Shown here piece by piece: positions 31,389 through 41,816 of a stretch of DNA of 64,000 nucleotides (the stretch's first letter is position 1; every line of letters begins with the position of its first letter). This DNA is from Meghimatium bilineatum (taxonomy: Eukaryota; Mollusca; Gastropoda; Stylommatophora; Philomycidae). Location of the stretch: positions 59,935,057 to 59,999,056 of the forward strand of contig CM067306.1 in NCBI GenBank assembly GCA_034231615.1. The letters run 5' to 3'. Made by a program: the position numbers and the translations under genes. Below the pieces are notes generated by a model that was given only the letters and a program-made list of their open reading frames with translations, was not told the DNA's origin and made no database searches.

Positions 31389-32150
31389 CCAAAAAAAATG
31401 TAAAAATTATTTTGTACGGAATTAATGTTTTAACCTTGGGATAAAATAATGTTCAGACTTTAACAATGAAATTATGTTCATTAAATCTGGTTTGGGCTTT
31501 TATTCTTAAGGTTTCAGTAAGGTGTATGGCCTCCAGCAGAGAACGCCATCTCCTTGACATGAATCTGATTAGCCGTTGGATATTTTATGCATATAGGATT
31601 GCTGCCCACTCTTCCCGCAGTGCAAGAGACACATGTCTGAGATTGGCTGGAGCCATGTCTCGCTGGCGGAGTTGTCTGTCGAGGTCATCTCATAAGTTTT
31701 CTATGGAGTTCATGTTTGATGACATGGCTGGTCATGGAGTGGTCTGGATGTTGTTGTCAGCAAGGAACTGGGTGGTAAGTTGTGTCATATGAGGTCGAAC
31801 GTTTTCCTGCTGAAAAATGGACCATCGTGCAGTCGAATTTGGAGGACGCAAAGACGAACAAGTTCATCGACGTATTGTTCTACATTCAGATGTTCTTCAA
31901 TTTGCACCAGGTCAGTCTTACGAAGTTGATCATCCCTACATGAGTACACCGCCACCACCATGTGGACGAGCCTCATCCACGCTGTTCTGGGCGCAGCGCT
32001 CACGGACACAGCAGTAAACTGTTCTCCAGCGTCTACTCCGTCGCTGGAGCATAAAATTTGATTAATCACTAAACTAAACCCGTCTCTAGTCATTCCTAAC
32101 GGTCTATTTATGATGCTGGTTCGTCCACTTCAAGAGAGAACGTCCGTAAG
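31389..32150 (-). pseudogene. Tc1/mariner-like transposase pseudogene
   Basis: Minus-strand frames hold recognisable Tc1-type transposase pieces. From about 32090: FSLVINQILCSSDGVD, where the usual FSDE..F block has lost its Asp. Then, in another frame, FQQENVRPHMTQLTTQFLAD, the counterpart of the QDNARPH motif. Then MNSIENL and DDLDRQLRQRDMAPANLRHV, the NPIEH..WD region, and finally RLIRFMSRRWRSLLEAI. Frameshifts and stops separate them. The element's end is probably the ACTGTCCAAAAAAAATG at 31386-31402, a typical Tc1-type terminus after TA. The opposite end was not found. A cut-and-paste transposon that is now dead. Confidence 0.75.
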
Positions 32151-32213
32151 AACTGGACCTATATAGTGTATTCTAGCGCAATTACCAGCGGCGTGCAGCC
32201 GGTTCTATAACCG

Positions 32214-32215
<2 letters not shown>

Positions 32216-32260
<45 letters not shown>

Positions 32261-32263
32261 ACA
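32216..32263. repeat. (AT)n microsatellite
   Basis: About 40 bp of alternating AT. Confidence 0.95.
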
Positions 32264-32344
32264 AAAATATAATTTATAAAAATAATGTTATATTTAAATA
32301 TCTGCTATATATATATATTCTTGATTAAAATATCATGGACAGCT

Positions 32345-32648
32345 AAGAAAACTAATGCGATGTTCTCATTGATGCTGGCGTAAAAAAAGATCAATCATAT
32401 CAAACATTAGGGGCAGACAGTCAAGGTTCTAGGGCATGTGCTGAGAATAACACAGCTTGAACACTTACTAACCACTGGAAAGATCAATGGGAGAAGAGAT
32501 AGGGAGGACAAAGAGAAAAGTTGGTAGAAGAACTAGAATTGTGACACGGTAGAAGCCATAGTTCACCAGCCGAGTTTATTGATAACACAAGAGACAGAGA
32601 ATCGTGGAGAAACATGATCGCCTACGCCACTCGGCATGGCACGTGATT
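32345..32648 (+). pseudogene. LINE-4 C-terminal fragment
   Basis: Plus-strand pieces AKKTNAMFSLMLA, KVLGHVLRITQLEHLLTTGK and INGRRDREDKEK, and an ending TRDRESWRNMIAYATRHGT (frame-shifted) followed by a stop at 32642. It corresponds to 1500-1672 and 51380-51555. 5'-truncated and frameshifted. Confidence 0.7.
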
Positions 32649-32875
32649 GACAATTTAGTTGGTGTAAAAATAGTATTTTTGACGTCAACCTTGCTCCCCC
32701 TTGTCAACAACTGTCTAACTTTTCATACCCTTTCCCTAGTTACTAACATAAGTTATGGGCATCCTCATATTGCATAGTCTTTTCAAGTAGACCAAAATGT
32801 TGTATGAAATCATGACAAATGTTAACATCAAAAACTTGTGCACATAATTAATTCTAACTTCATTAGTCAAATTTT
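32649..32875. other. unique AT-rich sequence
   Basis: Nothing recognised. Confidence 0.35.
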
Positions 32876-32883
32876 TTTTATTG

Positions 32884-32981
32884 ACGTGATTTTCGTTGAT
32901 CACTATTTATATGCTTGTAATCGTCGTGGCTATTTTCGCATGCTACGCCAAGTATATAAATAGTGACTAACGAAAATCACG
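32884..32981. repeat. 98-bp hairpin element with 28-bp inverted arms
   Basis: Left arm starts CGTGATTTTCGTTGATCACT and continues ATTTATAT. Right arm is its near-perfect inverse, ATATAAATAGTGACTAACGA followed by AAATCACG. The 40-base loop holds GTAATCGTCGTGGC. Could be a foldback MITE; no target duplication was evident. Confidence 0.7.
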
Positions 32982-32989
32982 ACACTAAT

Positions 32990-33875
32990 CAAAAAGGTAA
33001 AGAATGAAGTCCTAACTAATTCTTTGCATATTTTTTAATATACTTCAGACGATCATGGCCGAATCTCTTAAGATGAAAAAAAAAATAGAAACGGGAAATA
33101 ATGCTAAATCTCAAGCTCATTGGGACCGTCAAGATACAAGAAGAGAACCACTGATTCATTTCAGTCTTGTTTGTTTTTTTATACATGGCACATTTCATAC
33201 GTAAACTTTGCACCTAATACAGGGATCTTTTACTATGCCCTTGATTTTTCTTTTTAATATGCATAAAAACAGCGGGAACAAGCTTTATGGAATTGTAAAA
33301 ACATAAACACTTCCTTCAGTATAAAGATTGTGTTAATAGATTAATGTCACAAACGTTAACCTAAGCTGATAAAAGTCACTCGTTTAAACGAAATCTGAGT
33401 ATATCAATGATTGGAATGCTAAATCTACTATTTATACGGCTCACCGTGTTTTGTTGATGCAAAATCTGGCCTCAACTACAGGAGGTCCGTGCAGATAGAC
33501 AAGACAAATGTGCAGCTCGATGGGATAATAGGGTTTACAAAAAACAACAAGGTAGGTGTTAGAGCTGTTTTCCTAATATTTATGTTGGCGATAAGGCCGT
33601 CAAGTAAATTTTATGACCCACAAGTATATGTTATTTATGAGGTAAATTTTTTTCTTTTAAAAGAGTGACGGGGAAAGCAAAACATTCTAACCTACTTTGA
33701 AATGCTTTATCAACTTAAGATCCTAGATTAGCAGTGAGTGTCGTTGAGTTACATTAAGGCTTACTAGATATTGCATCCCATAGTGGGTAATATTACATCC
33801 TGACCAGGACCACAGCATTTTACTGGAAGGGTGCAAGAGAAAAATGGGAATTGGGGGTGGGGAGGGGGGTGTGTA
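32990..33875. other. unique sequence
   Basis: Mostly AT-rich; no real gene or repeat recognised. Short frames at 33016-33213 and 33723-33905 have no domain. Confidence 0.35.
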
Positions 33876-34094
33876 GTCCCACTTGTTTGACATGCATGCT
33901 GACAAGATTCCTTGTCAAAAACATTACTGCAGGGAACAGTAGAAGGTGGAAGAAGCAGAGGGCACAAATGAAAACATGGACAGACAACATCAAGGAAGGG
34001 ACAAGACAGGATTTTCCCATTCATCCGCATTGCTGAAGATAAAAGTCGCTGGAGGACTTTGTTCTGAAACATCCAATGTGGTACCTCTACGACT
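33876..34094 (+). pseudogene. LINE-3 3' fragment, left of insertion
   Basis: Plus-strand FLVKNITAG, KTWTDNIKEG and HPMWYL-like pieces match 26630-26825. It breaks off at ACCTCTACGACT (34083-34094) and resumes at 34411. Confidence 0.75.
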
Positions 34095-34410
34095 AGTAGC
34101 GGATCATAATCACTGCAAACTGGACACGTCCATAGAGTGCTCCGATCTCTCCTTCAGTGTATCCTCCATTACACTTCTGCTGACAGTACCGGTCCTATGC
34201 TGGTTGACCATAATTCTTCTGCGCCCTCCAAAATGTTCACTTTTAGCAACACCGGATTTCAAACCCGGATCTTTAATCCTAGCCATTGAAAAGGAATCAT
34301 CATCCACATTAGTCTCACTCTCGCGTGTTATATCTTTTAAGGAGTTCAAAATGTTAGCGAGATCCATTGTCCCATCACCCTGTGCTACAATTGTGCATGA
34401 TGCCAGTTGA
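34095..34410 (-). mobile_element. family X element, nested in LINE-3
   Basis: A 316-bp insertion bordered by ACCTCTACGACT (34083-34094) and ACCTCTGCGACT (34411-34422), which look like a 12-bp target duplication with one mismatch. It encodes on the minus strand an 85-codon frame (34110-34367) ending RTGTVSRSVMEDTLKERSEH and SMDVSSLQ. The same reading recurs at 43409-43625 with RTGTVSQRVMADTLKERSEH. A 5'-truncated retroelement 3' end is likely; I do not recognise the protein. Confidence 0.65.
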
Positions 34411-34440
34411 ACCTCTGCGACTCTGACGAGTTACGGGTTT
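34411..34440 (+). pseudogene. LINE-3 3' fragment, right of insertion
   Basis: ACCTCTGCGACTCTGACGAG then TTACGGGTTTA. It matches the 3' terminus of LINE-3 at 26823-26853 and continues the copy interrupted at 34094. Confidence 0.7.
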
Positions 34441-35449
34441 ACTGAGATACAGAGTCCCGCTTATCTTGAGGGGGGAGGGGAGGTAGAGGGTGGAGGGGAG
34501 AGCATATGAAGGTAAATTTACGAGTGATATTTTGGCACGATATAATATCCCTTTAAGAAATTTGACAAGCACTTTAGGTATGGCCGGGTGGGGATAAAAG
34601 AAAGTATGTCTCATTAGGAGGAAAGGCCAAATAAGGTTGAGAACGACTGCAGTCTGGATAATTAAGACCATGATTCAATCTTTGTGACGTCATCGTATCG
34701 GTGTGCAGTAAACGTAAACATCGGTGAGACTTTTGATCCAATGGTAAGACACATCCGACTTCAGTGGGTATAATGGGCTTTATTATGGTACATGAGGCCA
34801 TACTACAATCTTACTTAGGGGGAATCCTTAAAAAAAAGCTAACTGAAAGAGTTGGAGGGGGTGATAATCTTCATCCTTTTTATTTGGAAAATAACCCTTT
34901 TTTCATTATTTATGAGTTTACTAAATGGAGGACAGTTGTGCTCTACAAAAACCTTTCCCCTCTTCCCAAAGTATCTTAGGGTTTAATTATATTAAAGACG
35001 GAATAATTAGTACAGTGTGCCGTTCTCTCTTCGGTCCATTTCTTTGTTGTATTGGGAGTTATGAAGCTCGTCCGTGGTTGCAGCGGGGGAATTCGAGTAT
35101 TACGGTTTTATTTTATTATTCCCGCTTCTTTCAATCATGAACGACAATCCCTTTAATGATCCAATGTTGCCACTTAGATTTAATTTATATAACATTTAAA
35201 AAATGCATTGATACCACGGACTTTGCTGTTTCACTTCATGAGCCGCTAATTTCTGCTTTGAAAACTAGCAGCCTGACTCTGCTATAATGTGCTATAGATG
35301 AACATTCCTTGGTGGGATTTCCCATTGTATACAAATATTACGACATCATTCATACAGGAAACGTCTTATAATGCAAAGAAGATTGAGTTCATTTGTGGCG
35401 GTGACTATGCGTTCGCATTTTAGTGGACTTCTCATAATTTTGGGATCGT
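34441..35449. other. unique sequence, no gene recognised
   Basis: A G/A-rich run GGGGGGAGGGGAGGTAGAGG sits at 34470. A CACATCCGACTTCAGTGGGT fragment (34749) recalls the end of family B. Short frames have no recognised domain. Confidence 0.4.
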
Positions 35450-35765
35450 AATGTTGCATCAGGTGGGATTTTATTGATCAAAATGTTTCATCAGGTGGGA
35501 TTTTATATATCAAAATGTTTCATGAGGTGGGATTTTATTGATCAAAATGTTGCATCAGGTGGGATTTTGTATATCAAAATGTTTCATCAGGTGGGATTTT
35601 ATATATCAAAATGTTTCATCAGGTGGGATTTTATATATCAAAATGTTGCATCAGGTGGGATTTTGTATATCAAAATGTTTCATCAGGTGGGATTTGATTG
35701 ATCAAAATGTTTCATCAAGTGGGCTTTTATTGATCAAATTGTTGCATCAGGTGGGCTTTTATTTT
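35450..35765. repeat. 32-bp tandem array, about 10 copies
   Basis: Unit GTTTCATCAGGTGGGATTTT plus ATATATCAAAAT, with GTTGCATC and TTGATC variants. Plus frames of 75-77 codons are artefacts. Confidence 0.95.
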
Positions 35766-36425
35766 GCATAATTAGTTTTTACCAACCTCTTGAACAGTTT
35801 AGAAATTTTGAAACAAAAAAAATAACTTCTGGCAAATATTTTTTACCTTGGTGTACATGCAATTATGAAGTTCTTCCTGCACAGGCAGGGCAGTAGACGC
35901 GCCTTTAGTAGATATTCTCCCGATTTTCCGTTTAAAAGAAATAATTCATCCACTTCGTACGCAACTCTCTCATTATCGTGAGAAATTAGATGACTTTTGT
36001 GTCAAACTCGTTAAGGGAGTAAAGGAGAGTGTGGGGACTAAGGAGACTTTGCTATTAGGACCCCCGTCCTCTCCATTTTTGGCTACATACCTAGTACGAA
36101 AATTTATGTTTAGAATTATTAATAGAAAGGGTGGAGGGGGGATTTGAACACCACAACGCACCACCCCCTGTCTACGAGATTGTGAACAGGCTTCCAGAAC
36201 TACTTAGGTAGAAATTAATGTCATCTGAAATACACTATGTGCAATAATATAATATTGGAGTAACGAGAGTTTAATATTAACTCCTTGTCTCAAACAAGCC
36301 ACTAAAACAGACACGCAAGTAGTACACTTTCTGCCGGTAAACCGCTAAAAGCTCAATCATTATAGTTACTTCTAAATACATTACGACAGGACAGTAAAGC
36401 TTTCAGAGATAAAGAGTTGCGGAAG
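35766..36425. other. unique sequence
   Basis: No gene recognised. The 63-codon minus frame at 35973-36164 has no domain. Confidence 0.35.
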
Positions 36426-36547
36426 AATCATAATGCAGCAAACAGGGATGCAGTGTCAGCAAGATGGAAAACGTGTTGACTCGTTTCAAGGTTTGTGAGT
36501 GCCATCTAACCGAACTTGGTTCAAACCTCGTTTGCTGTATTATGATT
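36426..36547 (+). mobile_element. 122-bp element with 18-bp terminal inverted repeats and tRNA-like box B
   Basis: Left end AATCATAATGCAGCAAAC; right end GTTTGCTGTATTATGATT is its inverse at 17 of 18 positions. Inside, TTGGTTCAAACC (36516-36527) matches a pol III box B, and GTCAGCAAGATGG lies about 60 bases upstream as a weak box A. Diverged copies are at 3489-3577 and 9700-9812. No target duplication seen. It mixes MITE-like and SINE-like signs. Confidence 0.65.
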
Positions 36548-36774
36548 TTAGCTGTGCCCAATAGAAATGAAAAGTTCTGAGAATTAATTAACTGTTCATA
36601 TTAGTTAAACAATATTTTGTCAGAGAAATATTTGTGAAAGTTCGTTTATTGGTATATTACTAGAAATGTGTACATACATAGCGATCCGCGAGGTCAAATG
36701 GCTGCAACATCATTTGTACACATTAATTCTCGAGTTTACCACCCTCCAACTACTTCCATAAATTTCTCTGTTCT
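36548..36774. other. unique sequence
   Basis: Nothing recognised. Confidence 0.35.
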
Positions 36775-37030
36775 GACTCTCCATTGTCTTCCACTATCTT
36801 TCTCCTCTTCATTTCTCTTCCTGCATCCTTACTCAGCCTTCACTTTTATATCCTTAACTCCCTGTATCTTTCTCGAACTAGCTACCTCCTCTTTCTCTCT
36901 TTCCATCCCTCCCTTTCCTCCCTTCTCTTACCTGAACTCCCTCGACTTCCCTTCCTCTCTGAACAATTCCCTATCCCGATCAATATTTTGTTTTCATTCT
37001 CCCTTCCCTTTCCCATCCCTCAATCCTATC
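36775..37030 (+). repeat. pyrimidine-rich tract
   Basis: About 250 bp strongly biased to C and T (for example CTTTCCATCCCTCCCTTTCC). Two overlapping Ser/Leu/Phe-rich plus frames (36668-37042, 36784-37059) result from this bias. Confidence 0.75.
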
Positions 37031-37565
37031 ACTCTTATGTAAATATTTGCACGGAATAATTAAACAAACACGAAGACAAACAATAATTGATATAATTGAG
37101 AATCAAAGCAAGAGAGTAAGAAAGAAAGGAAGCGAACATCACACGCCAAATACCCATAATGCAACAACAAGCGCCCCGAAACACTCGCTAGTTGGCTGGC
37201 AGACCGTGAAATCCCAGACACGCATCTGTAACTGGCTGGACGATTACAATCACTCCGAGACATCGTCACCACAGAGTTCTTTGACGATTTGCTTTAAACT
37301 TTCTTGTAGGAAACTTCTCATGGAAGACGCTTTTACTTCAAACAGCCAAACGTGAAGGATAATAAATGCGCATATCAAACAACGTAAAGTCAAAATTATG
37401 GATATTTTATGATCTTCTCGTATCAACAAATCTGTAAAGGTATACATATTTATTCGTCTTTTTAAAAACATTTACAAAATAGATATCTGGTTATATTGTA
37501 GTAATTTGTTATATAGGTGTTAATTTCATCTTATCGATAGCCCAGTTATGATATAATTTATGTTT
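37031..37565. other. unique sequence
   Basis: No recognised gene. Weak frames on both strands at 37047-37471. Confidence 0.35.
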
Positions 37566-37574
37566 TAAGATCTT

Positions 37575-37580
37575 ATATAT

Positions 37581-37640
<60 letters not shown>

Positions 37641-37662
37641 TGTATATATATATTATATATCT
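37575..37662. repeat. (TA)n and (GA)n microsatellite
   Basis: Long TA runs followed by GAGAGAGAGAGAGAG and more TA. Confidence 0.95.
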
Positions 37663-37764
37663 TAATATCAATCTGTTAATTGTCGTCTGTTTTGTTACTT
37701 GTAAATTTATTTGGTTACGTTTTGATTTTGTTGTTATGTGTGTTAGAACCGCTGGTTTTTGTGA

Positions 37765-38060
37765 CTAAGGAGATCATCATCATTAGGTGCCGTTCCGACT
37801 ACCGCAAGCGATCTTGGATTGCCACAAATCTGTCTCATGTATATGTTTTTAGGATTGTTATTGATGCTTTGCCATGCCACGATGTCCGATTATGTAATAT
37901 TTTCTCACTCTGTCGTCCACGATCTCTTTTGCCGTCTTTCCTGCATGTTGTAACTATGTTATTCAGACCTCCCTGCCTCATAACGTGACCTAAAAATACA
38001 GTGTCCTCTTAATGATATTATTTGGTAACCTTCATCACGTACTTGACTCTTTGAGCACCT
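37765..38060 (-). pseudogene. LINE-4 fragment, minus copy
   Basis: On the minus strand, pieces equivalent to GRQSEKIL, TSWHGKASITIL and an (ATG)n tail (CATCATCATTA at 37772) can be read. Matches 25143-25445. The copy approaches the assembly gap, so its 5' end cannot be judged. Confidence 0.65.
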
Positions 38061-38092
38061 TCTCCTTAGTTTAGGCTGAGGGAATGGAATAG

Positions 38093-38192
38093 NNNNNNNN
38101 NNNNNNNNNNNNNNNNNNNNNNNNNNNNNNNNNNNNNNNNNNNNNNNNNNNNNNNNNNNNNNNNNNNNNNNNNNNNNNNNNNNNNNNNNNNN
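38093..38192. other. assembly gap, 100 N
   Basis: Exactly 100 unknown bases, the usual placeholder for a gap of unknown size. Linkage across it is inferred by the assembler. Confidence 0.98.
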
Positions 38193-38595
38193 TGATCGAA
38201 AAGAGAGATTACCAATCTGTAGGCTTTCTGAAGCTACATGACCCGTCAAAACAAAAGTATTTTTTAATATTCGTATAAATTGGTAAGAGGTGAAAGCTTA
38301 ATTTGCCTAAGAAAATATCGGTAGAACAAATATTAAATAGAAATCCAGAAAAAAATTAGCTTTTAGATGTATTTCACCGAATTTTAAACCAGTTATATAT
38401 ATATATATATAGAGCAGTTAAAACACAATTTCAGAATTTTACTTTATTTTTTGCCTTTTTTAATCAACAATTTGACCGTAAACAGTTCATATCGTCAGAT
38501 AATCCTTTCGTCGTCGTCATCATCATCATCATCATTATCATTACCTTCATTATCTTCATAATCAACATGTCAGTATCATCTCAATCAAGGTCTCA
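38193..38595. other. unique sequence with CAT repeat
   Basis: Contains (TA)n at 38394-38410 and CATCATCATCATCATCATTA at 38517-38536, which might be a LINE tail. No gene. Confidence 0.4.
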
Positions 38596-38597
38596 AA

Positions 38598-38797
38598 GTA
38601 ATGTTTCCAATAAGTAATGTTTCCAAAGTAATGTTTCCAATAAGTAATGTTTCCAAAGTAATGTTTCCAATAAGTAATGTTTCCAATAAGTAATGTTTCC
38701 AATAAGTAATGTTTCCAAAGTAATGTTTCCAATAAGTAATGTTTCCAAAGTAATGTTTCCAATAAGTAATGTTTCCAAAGTAATGTTTCCAATAAGC
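38598..38797. repeat. TAATGTTTCCAATAAG / TAATGTTTCCAAAG array
   Basis: 16-bp and 14-bp variants largely alternate, giving a 30-bp dimer. All three minus frames are open (GNITYWKHYFL-type repeats); artefact. Confidence 0.95.
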
Positions 38798-38799
38798 TG

Positions 38800-38948
38800 C
38801 GCGAATGCCTGGCCACCCGCGTCGAAAAAGTTTTCTGCGCTCAATAAAACTCTCCACGAGCTAGATTCAGGATTTTGTATGTAAAAATTATTTTTATACG
38901 ATATTTGCACATGTAGTATATAGTTGCCTACTCCGCCATCTTTTCGAC
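38800..38948 (-). promoter_or_regulatory. CpG-containing patch with YY1-like site
   Basis: After the array the sequence turns CpG-rich (GCTGCGCGAATGCC, CACCCGCGTCGAAAAAG). On the minus strand AAAAGATGGCGGA (38945-38933) fits the YY1 consensus well. A promoter is possible; no splice site or coding exon was found nearby. Confidence 0.3.
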
Positions 38949-38957
38949 GTGCATATA

Positions 38958-39300
38958 GTGAATGTTGAAGTGAACTTACAGAGAATTCCTACACAGTGAA
39001 TGCTGGAGTAAACTTACAGAGAATTCCTACACAGTGAATGCTGGAGTAAACTTACAGAGAATTCCTACACAGCGAATGTTGAAGTGAACTTGGAGAGAAT
39101 TCCTATACAGGGAATATTGAAATGAACTTAGAGAGAATTCCTACAGAGTGAATGTTAAAATGAACTTACAGAGAATTCCTACAGAGTGAATATTGGAGTG
39201 AACTTACAGAAAATTCCTACAGAGTGAATATTGGAGTGAACTTACAGAGAATTCCTACAGAGTGAATATTGGAGTGAACTTACAGTGAATTCCTACAGTG
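38958..39300. repeat. 38-bp tandem array, about 9 copies
   Basis: Unit starts GTGAATGTTGAAGTGAACTT and ends ACAGAGAATTCCTACACA. Confidence 0.95.
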
Positions 39301-39414
39301 AGAACTCCGACGGAAGTTTGGAAACAAACACAGAAGATGAAGAAAATTATAAATGCATCAATCTTCAAAAAGAGAAATGCTTTAAAAGTGTCTAAAAATG
39401 AATATTTTTACTCA

Positions 39415-39560
39415 CTTTGGTGTGCAAAATCAACTTGTGTTGGTGCAAAATCAACTTTTGTTGGTGCAAAATTTGTGATGCAAAATCAACTTGTGTTGGT
39501 GCAAAACTTGTGATGCAAAATCAACTTTTCAAAATCACTTTGCTGTGCAAAATCAAATGA
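39415..39560. repeat. GCAAAATCAACTTGTGTTGGT array
   Basis: About six irregular copies of GTGCAAAATCAACTT(G/T)TG and shorter forms. Confidence 0.85.
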
Positions 39561-39902
39561 ATATTTTACTCACTTTGGTGTGCACAATCAGCTGAATGGC
39601 ACTAATCTACCCAAAAATAGACTATATCATCTCCTTTCGCCCTGTACGAAGTCTGAACTTTACGCCTCGCCCTATACGGCTCCTGCAGTGTATTGCCGTG
39701 TTTAATTTTGCAATTTAACCGTACAACTGTCATTTGTATCTTCTAATTTATAGTTTTTTTGTCACTGCGCTAAATATATAATGACATAATATACTGACGA
39801 GCTTTTCTGACCATAATTTGAGCCAAAACGTTTGGGTGGTTTGGCAGAAGCTGGCACTGAAATTTGGTCAACTTGTGTAATTGCGTTTCTAATACTTATT
39901 GT
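39561..39902. other. unique sequence
   Basis: No gene or repeat recognised. Confidence 0.35.
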
Positions 39903-40120
39903 TCTTCTGCATTCGTTTTCAAACTCCTGCAGAATAGCGTAATTCGATGCGAAATGGTTTACAGGTTAGCTGCGATTCCGTGATGTCCGGTCTGACACAT
40001 CTGTCCATAGCCTAGCTTCTGGGTAATTTTGACATTTTTCAAAACTTAAACTTCCTTAGCTGTCTCATACGACAGGCATGTCATGAAACAGTACTAATAT
40101 TATTTTCTCACCTTTCGGAC
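39903..40120 (+). repeat. family A/B, subfamily B copy
   Basis: TTCTTCTGCATTCGTTTTCA, AACTCCTGCAGAATAGCG, GATGTCCGGTCTGACACATC and TTCCTTAGCTGTCTCATACG, with CCTTTCGGACTTCG at the end. Same order as 24203-24480. Confidence 0.7.
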
Positions 40121-40149
40121 TTCGAAAGCCATGAAAATCAGCAAAGTCA

Positions 40150-40568
40150 CAGAAGATACGGTGGAAATATAAAAATAATGGAGAAAAATCGACAAGTGGA
40201 ACATTATCAATATTTCCGACACATAATCACAAATGACGGCAGATGTGAAACAGAAGTTAAAAGAAGAATAGAAATGGCTAAAAGTACTTTCAACGACATA
40301 AAGACAATATTAACATCTAAACAAATTATAGTCTAAAAATGAGAAGTATAAAATGCTACATCTATTCTATACTAATATATGGCTCAGAAACATGGACAAT
40401 AAACAAACAACTAGAAGACCGAATTTATGTATGAGATGTGGGTATATAGAAGTTTATGGAGAACATCATGGAAAGAAAAGAAAACAAAGAAAGAGATGTA
40501 TCAACACTTAGCATGAAGAAAGAATTATTGAAGGAAATAAAGATCAGGCAAATAAAATATTTTGGTCA
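40150..40568 (+). pseudogene. LINE-2 RT fragment
   Basis: Plus-strand pieces EHYQYFRHIITNDGRCETEV and KRRIEMAKSTFNDIKTILTS (RT thumb region), then SIKCYIYSILIYGSETWTIN, KQLEDRI, and after a frameshift SMKKELLKEIKIRQIKYFGQ. It extends further 5' than the copy at 14938-15390 and stops just where that one continues. At least two frameshifts and stops. Confidence 0.85.
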
Positions 40569-40970
40569 GTGGTTTATTTGCTGTTTGTTAACAAGGAGAA
40601 GCGTGATGGTGACACATAATGTGTTCAGGTAATTTATGCACTTCCTCTGACTTGTTTTGCAGTTTCGTTCTTACAACTCTCTCAATTTTCTAGATGTGGT
40701 CCAGTAAGTAAAATAAATTATTGCAATCGATGTATACATATTTGCTGCGATTTGTGCGCCTTTATGGTTGATAATAAACCATGCCTAGGTAACAGTATTC
40801 TAGCTCGTCTTTACCTAAGAATTTGGGTTGCAACCGACTTCACCCTCTTCCTAGACGACTCTTCGGACATGTGTCGGTCACAGCGATAGTTGTTTTTTTT
40901 CTGATTCTGACATCACTCAAGTGACTCGATAAGTTCTATAATGACTTGAAGAATTAAAAGTGGTGTATTA
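40569..40970. other. unique sequence
   Basis: No gene recognised. Confidence 0.35.
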
Positions 40971-40971
40971 T

Positions 40972-41040
40972 TCTGAAGTCGGATGTGTCAAGCCGAATTA
41001 CGTAGACATCGCAGATAAGCTGTACACTGTTCACCGAAAT
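40972..41040 (-). repeat. family A/B fragment, subfamily B, inverted
   Basis: TCTGAAGTCGGATGTGTCAA, GACATCGCAGATAAGCTG and CCGAAATGCGATTC are the inverse of the CACATCCGACTTCAG region of subfamily B. Confidence 0.6.
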
Positions 41041-41216
41041 GCGATTCATGAAAATGCGTCACATGAAAATCAACACATGAAAGTGCGTCACTTGAAGTGC
41101 GTGGCATGAAAATTCGTTACATGAAAATGCGTCGTATCAAAGTGCGTTACATGAAAATGCGTTACATGAAAATGCGTCGTATCAAAGTGCGTTACATGAA
41201 AATACATCATATTTAG
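41041..41216. repeat. ATGAAAATGCGTTAC array
   Basis: About ten irregular 13-17 bp copies of CATGAAAATGCGT(C/T)A with GTATCAAAGTGCGTTA variants. Confidence 0.9.
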
Positions 41217-41277
41217 AAGGTTGATTCCTAATCACGATTCTGGAGAGTGACCTGATTAGCGTATATTTTATGTTTCC

Positions 41278-41527
41278 AGCCAATGAAAAATACAGAACAA
41301 GTTGGACTAGCCAATGAAAAATACAGAACAAGTTGGACTAGCCAATGAAAAACACAGAACAAGTTGGACTAGCCAATGACAAAACACAGAACAAGTTGGA
41401 CTAGCCAATGAAAAACACGAACAAGTTGGACTAGCCAATGAAAAACACAGAACAAGTTGGACTAGCCAATGAAAAACACAGAACAAGTTGGACTAGCCAA
41501 TGAAAAACACGAACAAGTTGGACTAGT
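41278..41527. repeat. 31-bp tandem array, 8 copies
   Basis: Unit CCAATGAAAAACACAGAACA plus AGTTGGACTAG; starts at 41280 and 41311. Confidence 0.95.
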
Positions 41528-41627
41528 CACGATAAGTGAAACTGGGATCAGTTAGAGTTTCATTTCTATTACTCTGAACAAAGAATTGGGACAGGGTCGT
41601 AGATATGGGTTCGACTCAAGAGTGAGT

Positions 41628-41752
41628 GTGGGGGGATTTGGGGGGGGGGTGTAGGTTAACCTAACATAACAGAAAGAGAATCTTAGTGTGTTTGGGTTAT
41701 GGAGATTTTTTATGGTGTGTGTGTGTGTGTTTGGGGGGGGGGGGGGGTTGAT
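41628..41752 (+). other. G-rich tracts, possible G-quadruplexes
   Basis: GGGGGGATTTGGGGGGGGGG and GTGTGTGTGTTTGGGGGGGG plus further Gs, separated by about 70 bases. Confidence 0.6.
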
Positions 41753-41816
41753 TCTTAATGATCTTATTTGGGTTAATATTTTGAAGGTGGGGGAATTTTT
41801 CCCGGTTTTTTTTCTA

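Noticed and set aside
31466..31792. 108-codon plus frame and 31817-32017 frame
   Set aside because: Antisense shadows of the Tc1-like transposase.
36668..37059. Two Ser/Leu/Phe-rich plus frames
   Set aside because: Result from a pyrimidine-rich tract; overlapping frames with no motif.
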